NCBI RefSeq assembly: GCF_016125575.1
Contig: NZ_WGLM01000004.1
Coordinates: forward strand, 622,501-686,500
Direction of reading: 5' to 3'
Origin: Limimaricola sp.
Lineage (GTDB): Bacteria > Pseudomonadota > Alphaproteobacteria > Rhodobacterales > Rhodobacteraceae
Length of the DNA: 64,000 nt
The notes beneath the pieces were generated by a model, which had not been told where the DNA came from, made no database searches, and worked only from the letters and a program-made list of their open reading frames with translations. Each line of letters begins with the position of its first letter. The stretch's first letter is position 1. Positions 35,206 to 42,589 of the stretch are shown here, piece after piece. The translations under genes and the position numbers were made by a program.

Positions 35206-35517
35206 TCAGACCTGCACGAAGACGGTGCCGTCTTCCACCTTGACCGGGTAGGTCTGCAGGTTCACGCAGACCGGCGCGCGCTTGGCCTCGCCGGTGCGAT
35301 AGTCGAACTGGCCGTTATGCTTGGGGCATTCGATGACGTAATCCATCACCAGCCCGCCCGCGAGGTGCACCTGTTCGTGGCTGCAAAGACCGTCGGTGCA
35401 GAAAAACTCGCCATCGGGGGAATGGTAGATGGCATAGGTCTTGCCATCGTGGTCCCAGCGCATGACGTCTTCTTCGTCGATCTCGTCAGTGGGGCAGGCT
35501 TTGGTCCATACGGGCAT
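35206..35517 (-). CDS. Rieske [2Fe-2S] ferredoxin (MocE-like)
   Basis: A 103-residue soluble Rieske protein. The cluster ligands appear as CSHEQVHL near residue 44 and CPKHNGQFD near residue 63, the C-x-H / C-x2-H pattern of oxygenase-type ferredoxins such as MocE. There is no signal or membrane segment. AAGGAG lies just upstream of the ATG at 35517. It should shuttle single electrons to an oxygenase or desaturase, but no such partner is encoded in the operon or nearby. First gene of a three-gene leftward operon with PanB-like and MBL-fold enzymes. Confidence 0.9.
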   Translation of the reverse strand: MPVWTKACPTDEIDEEDVMRWDHDGKTYAIYHSPDGEFFCTDGLCSHEQVHLAGGLVMDYVIECPKHNGQFDYRTGEAKRAPVCVNLQTYPVKVEDGTVFVQV

Positions 35518-35689
35518 CGGGGGCTCCTTCAATTTGCGGTCGCCTTCAGGATGGGGGCAAGGGACAGGCGCAGGGCAACCTCTTTCTGCGCGGGCCTGAC
35601 GAAGTTGCATCACTCAACGCCGCGTTTCTGACGAAATCACCTCAATCTGCCCCCTTTCGCCCGTCAAGCGTTGCGGCGATGATCCGGCC

Positions 35690-36574
35690 ATGATCGACAA
35701 GCTGGAAATGTTCATTGCGTTGTCCCGCGAGGGCCATTTTGGCAAGGCGGCCGAAAGCCTTGGCATCGCGCAACCGACACTGTCGGCGGGGATCAAGCAG
35801 CTTGAGGCGCATCTTGGCGTGCAACTTGTCTGGCGCGGGTCGCGCTTTGGCGGCCTGACGCCGGAGGGGCAGCGCGTACTGGTCTGGGCGCGCCAGATCG
35901 TCAGTGATACCCGCACCATGCGCGAGGAAATGCGCGCGGTCCGGCGCGGCCTTTCGGGGCACTTGCGGCTGGCGGTGATCCCCACGGCACTGACCAGCGC
36001 CGCGCAGCTGACTGCCGGTTTCGCCGACAGCCATCCCGGTGTGAACTTCACCATCCTGTCGCGCAACTCGGTCGAGATCCTGGCGATGCTGGAAAACCTC
36101 GAGATCGACGCAGGTGTCACCTACCTGGACAACGAACCGTTGGGCCGCGTTACGGCCGTGCCGATGTACAAGGAACGTTACACGCTGGTCTGCGGCGGAT
36201 CGTCCCGCTTTGCCGGGCGTGACGAGGTGGGCTGGGAGGAACTGTCGTCCGTCCCGCTTTGCCTGCTGACGCCGGACATGCAGAACCGCCGGATTATCGC
36301 GCAGAACTTTCTCGAGGCCGGCGCGACGGTCAGCGCCTCGGTCGAATCGAACTCGACGGTGGTGCTGATGGCGCATGTCGAGACCGGCAACTGGGCCACG
36401 ATCCTGCCCGACAAGCATGCAGCTTTCCTTGCCGCGGGCAAGAACGTACGAATCGTGCCGCTGAAAGAGCCGCGCGTCGCCCATGCCGTGGGCTTGATCG
36501 CGCCGTTTCGAGAGCCTCATACGCCGGTTCTGGACGCGCTTCTGGCACAGGCGCGCGCGATTGCCGAAATCTGA
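35690..36574 (+). CDS. LysR-family regulator of the formate dehydrogenase operon
   Basis: A 294-residue LysR regulator with the N-terminal winged helix (residues 1-60: FIALSREGHFGKAAESLGIA, then LSAGIKQLEAHLGVQL) and a LysR substrate-binding domain from about residue 90. LysR genes of this type are commonly found directly upstream of fds operons. The gene points the same way as fdsG, 103 nt upstream of it, with a GATAG/CTATC dyad in between. The inducer is presumably formate or a related C1 signal, which is inference. The ribosome-binding site is weak. Confidence 0.88.
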   Translation: MIDKLEMFIALSREGHFGKAAESLGIAQPTLSAGIKQLEAHLGVQLVWRGSRFGGLTPEGQRVLVWARQIVSDTRTMREEMRAVRRGLSGHLRLAVIPTALTSAAQLTAGFADSHPGVNFTILSRNSVEILAMLENLEIDAGVTYLDNEPLGRVTAVPMYKERYTLVCGGSSRFAGRDEVGWEELSSVPLCLLTPDMQNRRIIAQNFLEAGATVSASVESNSTVVLMAHVETGNWATILPDKHAAFLAAGKNVRIVPLKEPRVAHAVGLIAPFREPHTPVLDALLAQARAIAEI

Positions 36575-36579
36575 CGTTT

Positions 36580-36612
36580 GATAGTTTTTTCCTATCGATT
36601 GACGAATATTCG
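36580..36612 (+). promoter_or_regulatory. Candidate LysR-binding dyads upstream of fdsG
   Basis: GATAG, 7 nt (TTTTTTC), CTATC at 36580-36596 has the T-N11-A character of LysR sites. A second perfect 10-bp palindrome CGAATATTCG lies at 36603-36612. Both are in the short AT-rich gap between the LysR gene and fdsG, the only AT-rich stretch in this area. Confidence 0.5.
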
Positions 36613-36677
36613 ATATTGCTTTGCGCTGTAACGCGCGCGAAGTATGCGGCCGTATTCCGCCAGCGGAGGGTTCCGTC

Positions 36678-37166
36678 TTGTCTTCCACCATCTCGTCCGC
36701 CGCGCTGGACCAGCATCTCGACCGGATCTTTGCCGATCTGGGCGCGCTGGAAGGGCCGCTTCTGCCGATCCTGCATGCTTTGCAGGCCGATTTGGGCCAT
36801 GTCCCGAAGGATGCGCTGCCGTTGATCGCCGAACGTCTGAACATCACCCGCGCCGAGGTGCATGGCGTGGTGTCCTTCTATCACGATTTCCGCGAGGAAC
36901 CGGCGGGCCGGCATGTGGTCAAGCTGTGCCGGGCCGAGGCGTGCCAGGCGATGGGCGCGAACCGGGTGGCCGACCATGCCCGCGCCGCGCTGGGCGTCGA
37001 CTGGCACGAAACCACGCCCGACGGTGTCACGCTGGAGCCGGTGTTCTGCCTGGGCCTTTGTGCCTGCGGGCCCGCCGCGCTGGTCGATGGCGAGGTCGTG
37101 GGCCGGGTGGACGAGGCCCGGTTCGACACGATCGTGGACGGGTTCAAGGCAAAGGTGACGGCATGA
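36678..37166 (+). CDS. fdsG: NAD-dependent formate dehydrogenase gamma subunit
   Basis: A 162-residue NuoE-like thioredoxin-fold subunit binding one [2Fe-2S] cluster. The ligands lie in LCRAEACQ and in CLGLCACGPA. N-terminal HALQADLGHVPKDALPLIAERLNITRAEVHGVVSFYHDF is a family hallmark. I place the start at TTG 36678, which has GGAGGG seven nt upstream; no ATG gives a sensible N-terminus. It relays electrons within the soluble FdsGBA complex. Its stop overlaps the fdsB start by 4 nt. Confidence 0.9.
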   Translation: MSSTISSAALDQHLDRIFADLGALEGPLLPILHALQADLGHVPKDALPLIAERLNITRAEVHGVVSFYHDFREEPAGRHVVKLCRAEACQAMGANRVADHARAALGVDWHETTPDGVTLEPVFCLGLCACGPAALVDGEVVGRVDEARFDTIVDGFKAKVTA

Positions 37167-38683
37167 AGATCTACGTTCCCCGCGATGCCGCTGCGCGTGG
37201 CCTTGGTGCCGATGCCGTGGCCCGCGCCGTGCAGGCAGAGGCGCAGGCGCGCGGCCTTGACGTGACGCTGGTGCGCAATGGCAGCCGCGGCATGATCTGG
37301 CTGGAGCCGCTGGTCGAGGTGGAAACCGATGCGGGCCGGCTGGCCTATGGCCCGGCGACCGCGGCCGATGTGCCGGCCATTCTGGACGGCACCAGCGACA
37401 AGGCGCTGGGCCGGGTCGAGGACATCCCGTTCTTCGCCCGCCAGACCCGTCTGACCTTTGCCCGCGTCGGCCTGATCGACCCGCTGGACCTGGACGATTA
37501 CGCCGCGCATGGCGGCCTTGCCGGGCTGAAGCGCGCGCTGGGGATGGAGCCTGCCGCGATCGTCGCCGAGGTGACCGACAGCGGCCTGCGCGGACGCGGC
37601 GGTGCGGGCTTTCCGACTGGCATCAAGTGGGAAACGGTGCGCAAGGCCGCCGGCCCGCAGAAATACATCGTCTGCAACGCCGACGAGGGCGACAGCGGCA
37701 CCTTTGCCGACCGCATGCTGATGGAGGGCGACCCCTTCACCCTGATCGAGGGCATGGCGATTGCCGGGATCGGGACGGGCGCCACCAAGGGCTATGTCTA
37801 CATCCGCTCGGAATATCCCGACGCGATCGAGGTGATGACCCGCGCGGTCGAGATTGCGCGGGCCAAGGGCGTGCTGGGTGCTGCCGTGCTGGGCACCGGC
37901 CCGGCCTTTGACATGGAAATCCGCGTGGGCGCCGGGGCCTATGTCTGCGGCGAGGAAACCAGCCTGCTCAACAGCCTGGAAGGCAAGCGCGGCGTGGTCC
38001 GCGCCAAGCCGCCGCTGCCCGCGCTGGAGGGGTTCCTCGGGCGGCCAACGGTCGTCAACAACGTCATCAGCCTTGCCACCGTGCCGGTGATCTTCGAGCG
38101 CGGGGCCCAGTTCTACAAGGATTTCGGCCTTGGCCGGTCGCGCGGGACGATCCCGGTGCAGATCGCAGGGAACGTGAAGTTCGGCGGGCTGTTCGAGGCC
38201 GCCTTCGGCATGAGCCTTGGCGCGCTGGTCGATGACATCGCGGGCGGCACGGCCAGTGGCCGTCCGGTGAAGGCGGTTCAGGTCGGCGGGCCGCTGGGGG
38301 CCTATTTCCCGCGCGCCAAGTTCGACACGCCCTTCGGGTATGAAGAATTCGACGGGCAGGGCGGGCTGATCGGCCATGCTGGCGTCGTTGTCTTCGATGA
38401 CAGTGTCGACATGCTGGGTATGGCCCGCTTCGCGCTGGAGTTCTGCGCTATCGAGTCTTGTGGCAAATGCACGCCGTGCCGGATCGGCGCGGTGCGCGGG
38501 GTGGAAACGGTGGACCGCATCGCGCTGGGCGATCCCGCGGCCATCCCGCTGCTGACCGACCTGTGCGAAACGATGAAGGACGGTTCGCTCTGCGCGCTGG
38601 GGGGCTTCACGCCCTACCCGGTCATGTCCGCCCTCACCCATTTCCCTGACGACTTCGCCCGCGCCAAGGAGGCCGCCGAATGA
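37163..38683 (+). CDS. fdsB: NAD-dependent formate dehydrogenase beta subunit
   Basis: A 506-residue NuoF-like subunit, the diaphorase part of the enzyme. A thioredoxin-like N-terminal domain is followed by the NADH/FMN-binding GLRGRGGAGFPTGIKW near residue 143 and YIVCNADEGDSGTFADR. GAGAYVCGEETSLLNSLEG comes next, and the [4Fe-4S] ligands are in ESCGKCTPCRIG near residue 432 with a later Cys in SLCALGG. It reduces NAD with electrons from formate. The start overlaps fdsG by 4 nt and the stop overlaps fdsA by 4 nt. Confidence 0.95.
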   Translation: MKIYVPRDAAARGLGADAVARAVQAEAQARGLDVTLVRNGSRGMIWLEPLVEVETDAGRLAYGPATAADVPAILDGTSDKALGRVEDIPFFARQTRLTFARVGLIDPLDLDDYAAHGGLAGLKRALGMEPAAIVAEVTDSGLRGRGGAGFPTGIKWETVRKAAGPQKYIVCNADEGDSGTFADRMLMEGDPFTLIEGMAIAGIGTGATKGYVYIRSEYPDAIEVMTRAVEIARAKGVLGAAVLGTGPAFDMEIRVGAGAYVCGEETSLLNSLEGKRGVVRAKPPLPALEGFLGRPTVVNNVISLATVPVIFERGAQFYKDFGLGRSRGTIPVQIAGNVKFGGLFEAAFGMSLGALVDDIAGGTASGRPVKAVQVGGPLGAYFPRAKFDTPFGYEEFDGQGGLIGHAGVVVFDDSVDMLGMARFALEFCAIESCGKCTPCRIGAVRGVETVDRIALGDPAAIPLLTDLCETMKDGSLCALGGFTPYPVMSALTHFPDDFARAKEAAE

Positions 38684-41565
38684 AAGACTTCATCATCCCC
38701 TGGTCCGACGACCGCGACATGGGCACGCCCGCGTCCCGTTCCGACGTGATGGTGACGCTGACCATCGACGGGTTCGACGTGACGGTGCCCGAAGGCACAA
38801 GCGTGATGCGCGCCAGCGCCATCGCCGGCATCCAGGTGCCCAAGCTTTGCGCGACCGACAGTGTCGAGGCGTTCGGCTCTTGCCGCCTGTGCGTGGTGGA
38901 AATCGAGGGCCGGCGCGGCACGCCCGCCTCCTGCACCACGCCGGTAACACCGGGTATGGTGGTGCATACCCAGTCGCCCAAGGTGCAGAAGATCCGCAAG
39001 GGCGTGATGGAGCTTTACATCTCCGACCACCCGCTGGACTGCCTGACCTGCGCGGCCAATGGCGATTGCGAGTTGCAGGACATGGCCGGCGTCGTCGGCC
39101 TGCGCGACGTGCGTTACGACGCCAAGGACAACCATTTCTCCAAGCGTAGCGGCGACATGCCCAACGCCAATTACATCCCCAAGGACGACAGCAACCCCTA
39201 TTTCACCTACGACCCGGCCAAGTGCATCGTCTGCTCGCGTTGCGTGCGCGCCTGCGAAGAGGTGCAGGGCACCTTCGCGCTGACGATCGAGGGGCGCGGG
39301 TTCGACAGCCGCGTGTCGGCGGGCATGAAGGGCGATACCTTCCTGTCGTCCGACTGCGTGTCTTGCGGCGCCTGCGTGCAGGCCTGCCCCACCGCCACGC
39401 TGCAGGAAAAGTCGGTCATCGAGATGGGCACGCCCACCCGCTCGGTCATCACGACCTGCGCCTATTGCGGCGTCGGCTGCTCGTTCAAGGCAGAGCTGAA
39501 CGGCGATCAACTGGTGCGGATGACGCCCTACAAGAACGGCAAGGCCAACCGCGGCCATAGCTGCGTGAAGGGCCGTTTCGCCTGGGGCTATGCCAGCCAC
39601 AACGACCGCATCCTCAACCCGATGATCCGCGACAAGATCACCGATCCCTGGCGCGAAGTGACCTGGGACGAGGCGCTGTCCTTTGCCGCCACCCGCATGC
39701 GCGGGCTGCAGGAAACCTACGGCAAGAAGTCGATCGGCGTGATCACCTCCAGCCGTTGCACCAACGAGGAAACCTTCCTCGTGCAGAAGCTGGCGCGCGG
39801 CGTCTTTGGCAACAACAACACCGATACCTGCGCCCGCGTCTGCCATTCGCCCACCGGCTATGGCCTTGGCCAGACCTTCGGCACCTCGGCCGGCACGCAG
39901 GATTTCGACTCGGTCGAGCATACCGACGTGGTCATCGTGATCGGCGCCAACCCGACCGACGGGCATCCTGTTTTTGCATCCCGGCTGAAAAAGCGGCTGC
40001 GCAAGGGTGCGAAATTGATTGTGATCGACCCGCGCCGGATTGACCTGGTGAAGTCGGCACATATCCGCGCGTCGCATCACCTCGCGCTGCGGCCCGGCAC
40101 GAACGTCGCCGTGGTCACCTCGCTGGCGCATGTCATTGTGACCGAGGGCCTGATGAACGAAGCCTTCATCCGCGAGCGCTGCGACTGGGACGAGTTCCAG
40201 GATTACGCCGAATTCGTCAGCGATCCGCGCCACAGCCCCGAGGCGACCGAGGCGCTGACCGGCGTTCCGGCCGAGGAACTGCGCCGCGCGGCGCGCCTCT
40301 TCGCCACCGGCGGAAACGGCGCGATCTACTACGGCCTCGGCGTGACCGAGCACAGCCAGGGCTCGACCACCGTGATCGGTATTGCCAACCTCGCCATGTT
40401 GACCGGCAACATGGGCCGGCCCGGCGTGGGCGTGAACCCGCTGCGCGGCCAGAACAACGTGCAGGGGTCGTGCGACATGGGGTCCTTCCCGCACGAATTC
40501 CCCGGCTATCGCCACGTCAAGAACGACGATGTGCGCGCCGTGTTCGAAAGCCTCTGGGGGGTGGAGCTGGACAACGAACCGGGCCTGCGCATTCCCAACA
40601 TGCTGGACGCCGCCGTCGATGGCACCTTCAAAGGCCTGTACTGCCAGGGCGAGGACATCCTGCAATCGGACCCCGACACGCACCATGTCGCCGCCGGTCT
40701 GGCAGCGATGGAATGCGTCATCGTGCATGACCTGTTCCTCAACGAGACGGCCAACTACGCGCATGTGTTCCTGCCCGGCTCGACCTTCCTCGAGAAAGAC
40801 GGAACCTTCACCAATGCCGAGCGGCGCATCAACATGGTCCGCAAGGTGATGGCGCCCAAGAACGGCTATGCCGACTGGGAGATCACCCAGATGCTGGCAC
40901 GCGCCATGGGCGCGAACTGGACCTACACCCATCCCAGCCAGATCATGGACGAGATCGCCATGACCACGCCCAGCTTTGCCGGCGTGACCTATGACCTGAT
41001 CGAGGAAAAGGGCTCGGTCCAGTGGCCCTGCAACACCAAGGCCCCCGAAGGCACGCCGCTGATGCATGTCGAGGGCTTCGTGCGCGGCAAGGGCAAGTTC
41101 ATCGTCACCGAATACGTGGCGACCGACGAAAAGACCGGCCCGCGCTTCCCGCTGTTGCTGACGACGGGGCGCATCCTGTCACAGTACAACGTCGGCGCGC
41201 AGACCCGGCGCACCGCCAATACCGTCTGGCATGAAGAGGACCTGCTGGAAATCCACCCGCACGACGCCGAGGTGCGCGGCGTGAAGGATGGCGACTATGT
41301 GCGCCTTGCCAGCCGCGCGGGCGAGACGACGCTGCGCGCCAAGATCACCGACCGGGTGTCGCCCGGCGTGGTCTATACGACCTTCCACCATCCCTCGACG
41401 CAGGCCAACGTCATCACCACCGACTTCAGCGACTGGGCCACGAATTGCCCGGAATACAAGGTGACGGCGGTGCAGGTCAGCCCCTCCAACGGGCCGACCG
41501 CATGGCAAGAGGAATATGCCGCGCAGGCCGAGATGGCCCGCCGCATCCTTCCGGCGGCCGAGTGA
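38680..41565 (+). CDS. fdsA: NAD-dependent formate dehydrogenase alpha (molybdenum) subunit
   Basis: A 961-residue bis-MGD enzyme. The N-terminal [2Fe-2S] domain has CATDSVEAFGSCRLCVVEIEG; two ferredoxin motifs follow (CIVCSRCVRACEEVQG and CVSCGACVQACPTATL), then the [4Fe-4S] site CAYCGVGCSFK. The Mo-coordinating Cys is in TCARVCHSPTGYGLG near residue 386, so this is a Cys enzyme and not a selenoprotein. The C-terminal MGD-binding region ends near FHHPSTQANV. It oxidises formate to CO2 in the cytoplasm. It overlaps fdsB by 4 nt and fdsC by one base. Confidence 0.96.
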   Translation: MKDFIIPWSDDRDMGTPASRSDVMVTLTIDGFDVTVPEGTSVMRASAIAGIQVPKLCATDSVEAFGSCRLCVVEIEGRRGTPASCTTPVTPGMVVHTQSPKVQKIRKGVMELYISDHPLDCLTCAANGDCELQDMAGVVGLRDVRYDAKDNHFSKRSGDMPNANYIPKDDSNPYFTYDPAKCIVCSRCVRACEEVQGTFALTIEGRGFDSRVSAGMKGDTFLSSDCVSCGACVQACPTATLQEKSVIEMGTPTRSVITTCAYCGVGCSFKAELNGDQLVRMTPYKNGKANRGHSCVKGRFAWGYASHNDRILNPMIRDKITDPWREVTWDEALSFAATRMRGLQETYGKKSIGVITSSRCTNEETFLVQKLARGVFGNNNTDTCARVCHSPTGYGLGQTFGTSAGTQDFDSVEHTDVVIVIGANPTDGHPVFASRLKKRLRKGAKLIVIDPRRIDLVKSAHIRASHHLALRPGTNVAVVTSLAHVIVTEGLMNEAFIRERCDWDEFQDYAEFVSDPRHSPEATEALTGVPAEELRRAARLFATGGNGAIYYGLGVTEHSQGSTTVIGIANLAMLTGNMGRPGVGVNPLRGQNNVQGSCDMGSFPHEFPGYRHVKNDDVRAVFESLWGVELDNEPGLRIPNMLDAAVDGTFKGLYCQGEDILQSDPDTHHVAAGLAAMECVIVHDLFLNETANYAHVFLPGSTFLEKDGTFTNAERRINMVRKVMAPKNGYADWEITQMLARAMGANWTYTHPSQIMDEIAMTTPSFAGVTYDLIEEKGSVQWPCNTKAPEGTPLMHVEGFVRGKGKFIVTEYVATDEKTGPRFPLLLTTGRILSQYNVGAQTRRTANTVWHEEDLLEIHPHDAEVRGVKDGDYVRLASRAGETTLRAKITDRVSPGVVYTTFHHPSTQANVITTDFSDWATNCPEYKVTAVQVSPSNGPTAWQEEYAAQAEMARRILPAAE

Positions 41566-42359
41566 TGGTGGCCCGCGCGCACAGCCTGCCGGGCCGGTCG
41601 GTGCGCGAGGGCGCGGCGCATGACATGCATCGCGCCCTGCCCGAAGAAACGCCGGTGGCGCTGGTCTACAACGGCTCGACCCAGGCCGTGATGATGGCCA
41701 CGCCCGACGACCTGGCCGATTTCGGAATCGGGTTTTCTCTTACCGAGGGCATCGTGCGCGACGCGGCCGAGGTGGAAAGCCTTGACGTGCTGACGCACGA
41801 CTCCGGGGTCGAGGTGCAAATGTGGCTGGCCGAGGATCGCGCGACGGCCATGGCGGCGCGACGGCGGCAGATGATGGGCCCGGTGGGCTGCGGCCTTTGC
41901 GGCATCGACAGCCTTGACGAGGCGCTGCGCCCGCTGCCGCAAGTGGCCGCTGACCTGCATATGACGGCGGCCGAGATTGACGCCGCGATGGACGGACTGG
42001 CCGCGCGTCAGCCTTTGCACGACCAGACCCGCGCCGTGCATGCGGCGGGGTTCTACCGCCCCGGCACTGGCATTATCGCCGCGCGCGAAGACGTGGGCCG
42101 GCACAATGCGCTCGACAAGCTGATCGGCGCGCTGGCCACGGCGGGCGAGGGGGCCGCGACCGGAGCCATTGTCATCACCAGCCGCATCTCGGTGGATATG
42201 GTGCAGAAATGCGTGATCGCGGGCGCGCCCGTTCTGATCGCGGCCTCTGCCCCCACCGCCCATGCCGTGCGCATCGCCAATGCGGCGGGCCTGACGCTGG
42301 TGGGTCTCGCCCGTGGCCGCGGCTTCGACATTTTCACCCATCCCGAACGCATCGTCTGA
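41565..42359 (+). CDS. fdsC: Formate dehydrogenase maturation sulfurtransferase (FdhD/FdsC)
   Basis: A 264-residue FdhD-family protein. Visible are the N-terminal EETPVALVYNGSTQAVMMATP, the two-cysteine loop PVGCGLCGIDSLDEA near residue 108, AREDVGRHNALDKLIG, and TSRISVDMVQKCVIAGAP. In this family the loop cysteines pass sulfur to the molybdenum cofactor before insertion into the alpha subunit; FdsC also protects the cofactor. The start shares one base with the fdsA stop (TGATG). Confidence 0.93.
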   Translation: MVARAHSLPGRSVREGAAHDMHRALPEETPVALVYNGSTQAVMMATPDDLADFGIGFSLTEGIVRDAAEVESLDVLTHDSGVEVQMWLAEDRATAMAARRRQMMGPVGCGLCGIDSLDEALRPLPQVAADLHMTAAEIDAAMDGLAARQPLHDQTRAVHAAGFYRPGTGIIAAREDVGRHNALDKLIGALATAGEGAATGAIVITSRISVDMVQKCVIAGAPVLIAASAPTAHAVRIANAAGLTLVGLARGRGFDIFTHPERIV

Positions 42360-42369
42360 GGATCCGCCC

Positions 42370-42585
42370 ATGTCGCCTGACAAACTGGTCTACATGGCCA
42401 ACCAGATCGCCACCTTCTTCAAGAGCCAGCCCGACGCCGACAAGGCCGCGCGCGTCGCCGCCCACATCAAGGATTTCTGGGAGCCGCGCATGCGCGAGCA
42501 GTTCTTTGCGCTGATGGATGCGGGCCAGTTAGGCATTGATCCGTTGGTGGTCGACGCGATGACAAGACTTCGCCAGCCAGCCTGA
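42370..42585 (+). CDS. fdsD: Formate dehydrogenase delta subunit
   Basis: A 71-residue FdsD-family protein, the normal length. LVYMANQIATFFKSQPDADKAARVAAHIKDFWEPRMREQ is the characteristic body. It is needed for assembly or stability of the FdsGBA complex in related bacteria. The ATG at 42370 follows fdsC by 10 nt with GAGGA upstream. It ends the operon; the next gene is convergent and begins its stop 4 nt away. Confidence 0.93.
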   Translation: MSPDKLVYMANQIATFFKSQPDADKAARVAAHIKDFWEPRMREQFFALMDAGQLGIDPLVVDAMTRLRQPA

Positions 42586-42589
42586 TCCG

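Noticed and set aside
36580-36596. GATAG-TTTTTTC-CTATC as terminator of the LysR gene
   Set aside because: The T-run is in the loop and not after the stem, the stem is only 5 bp, and the position fits a regulator site for fds better.
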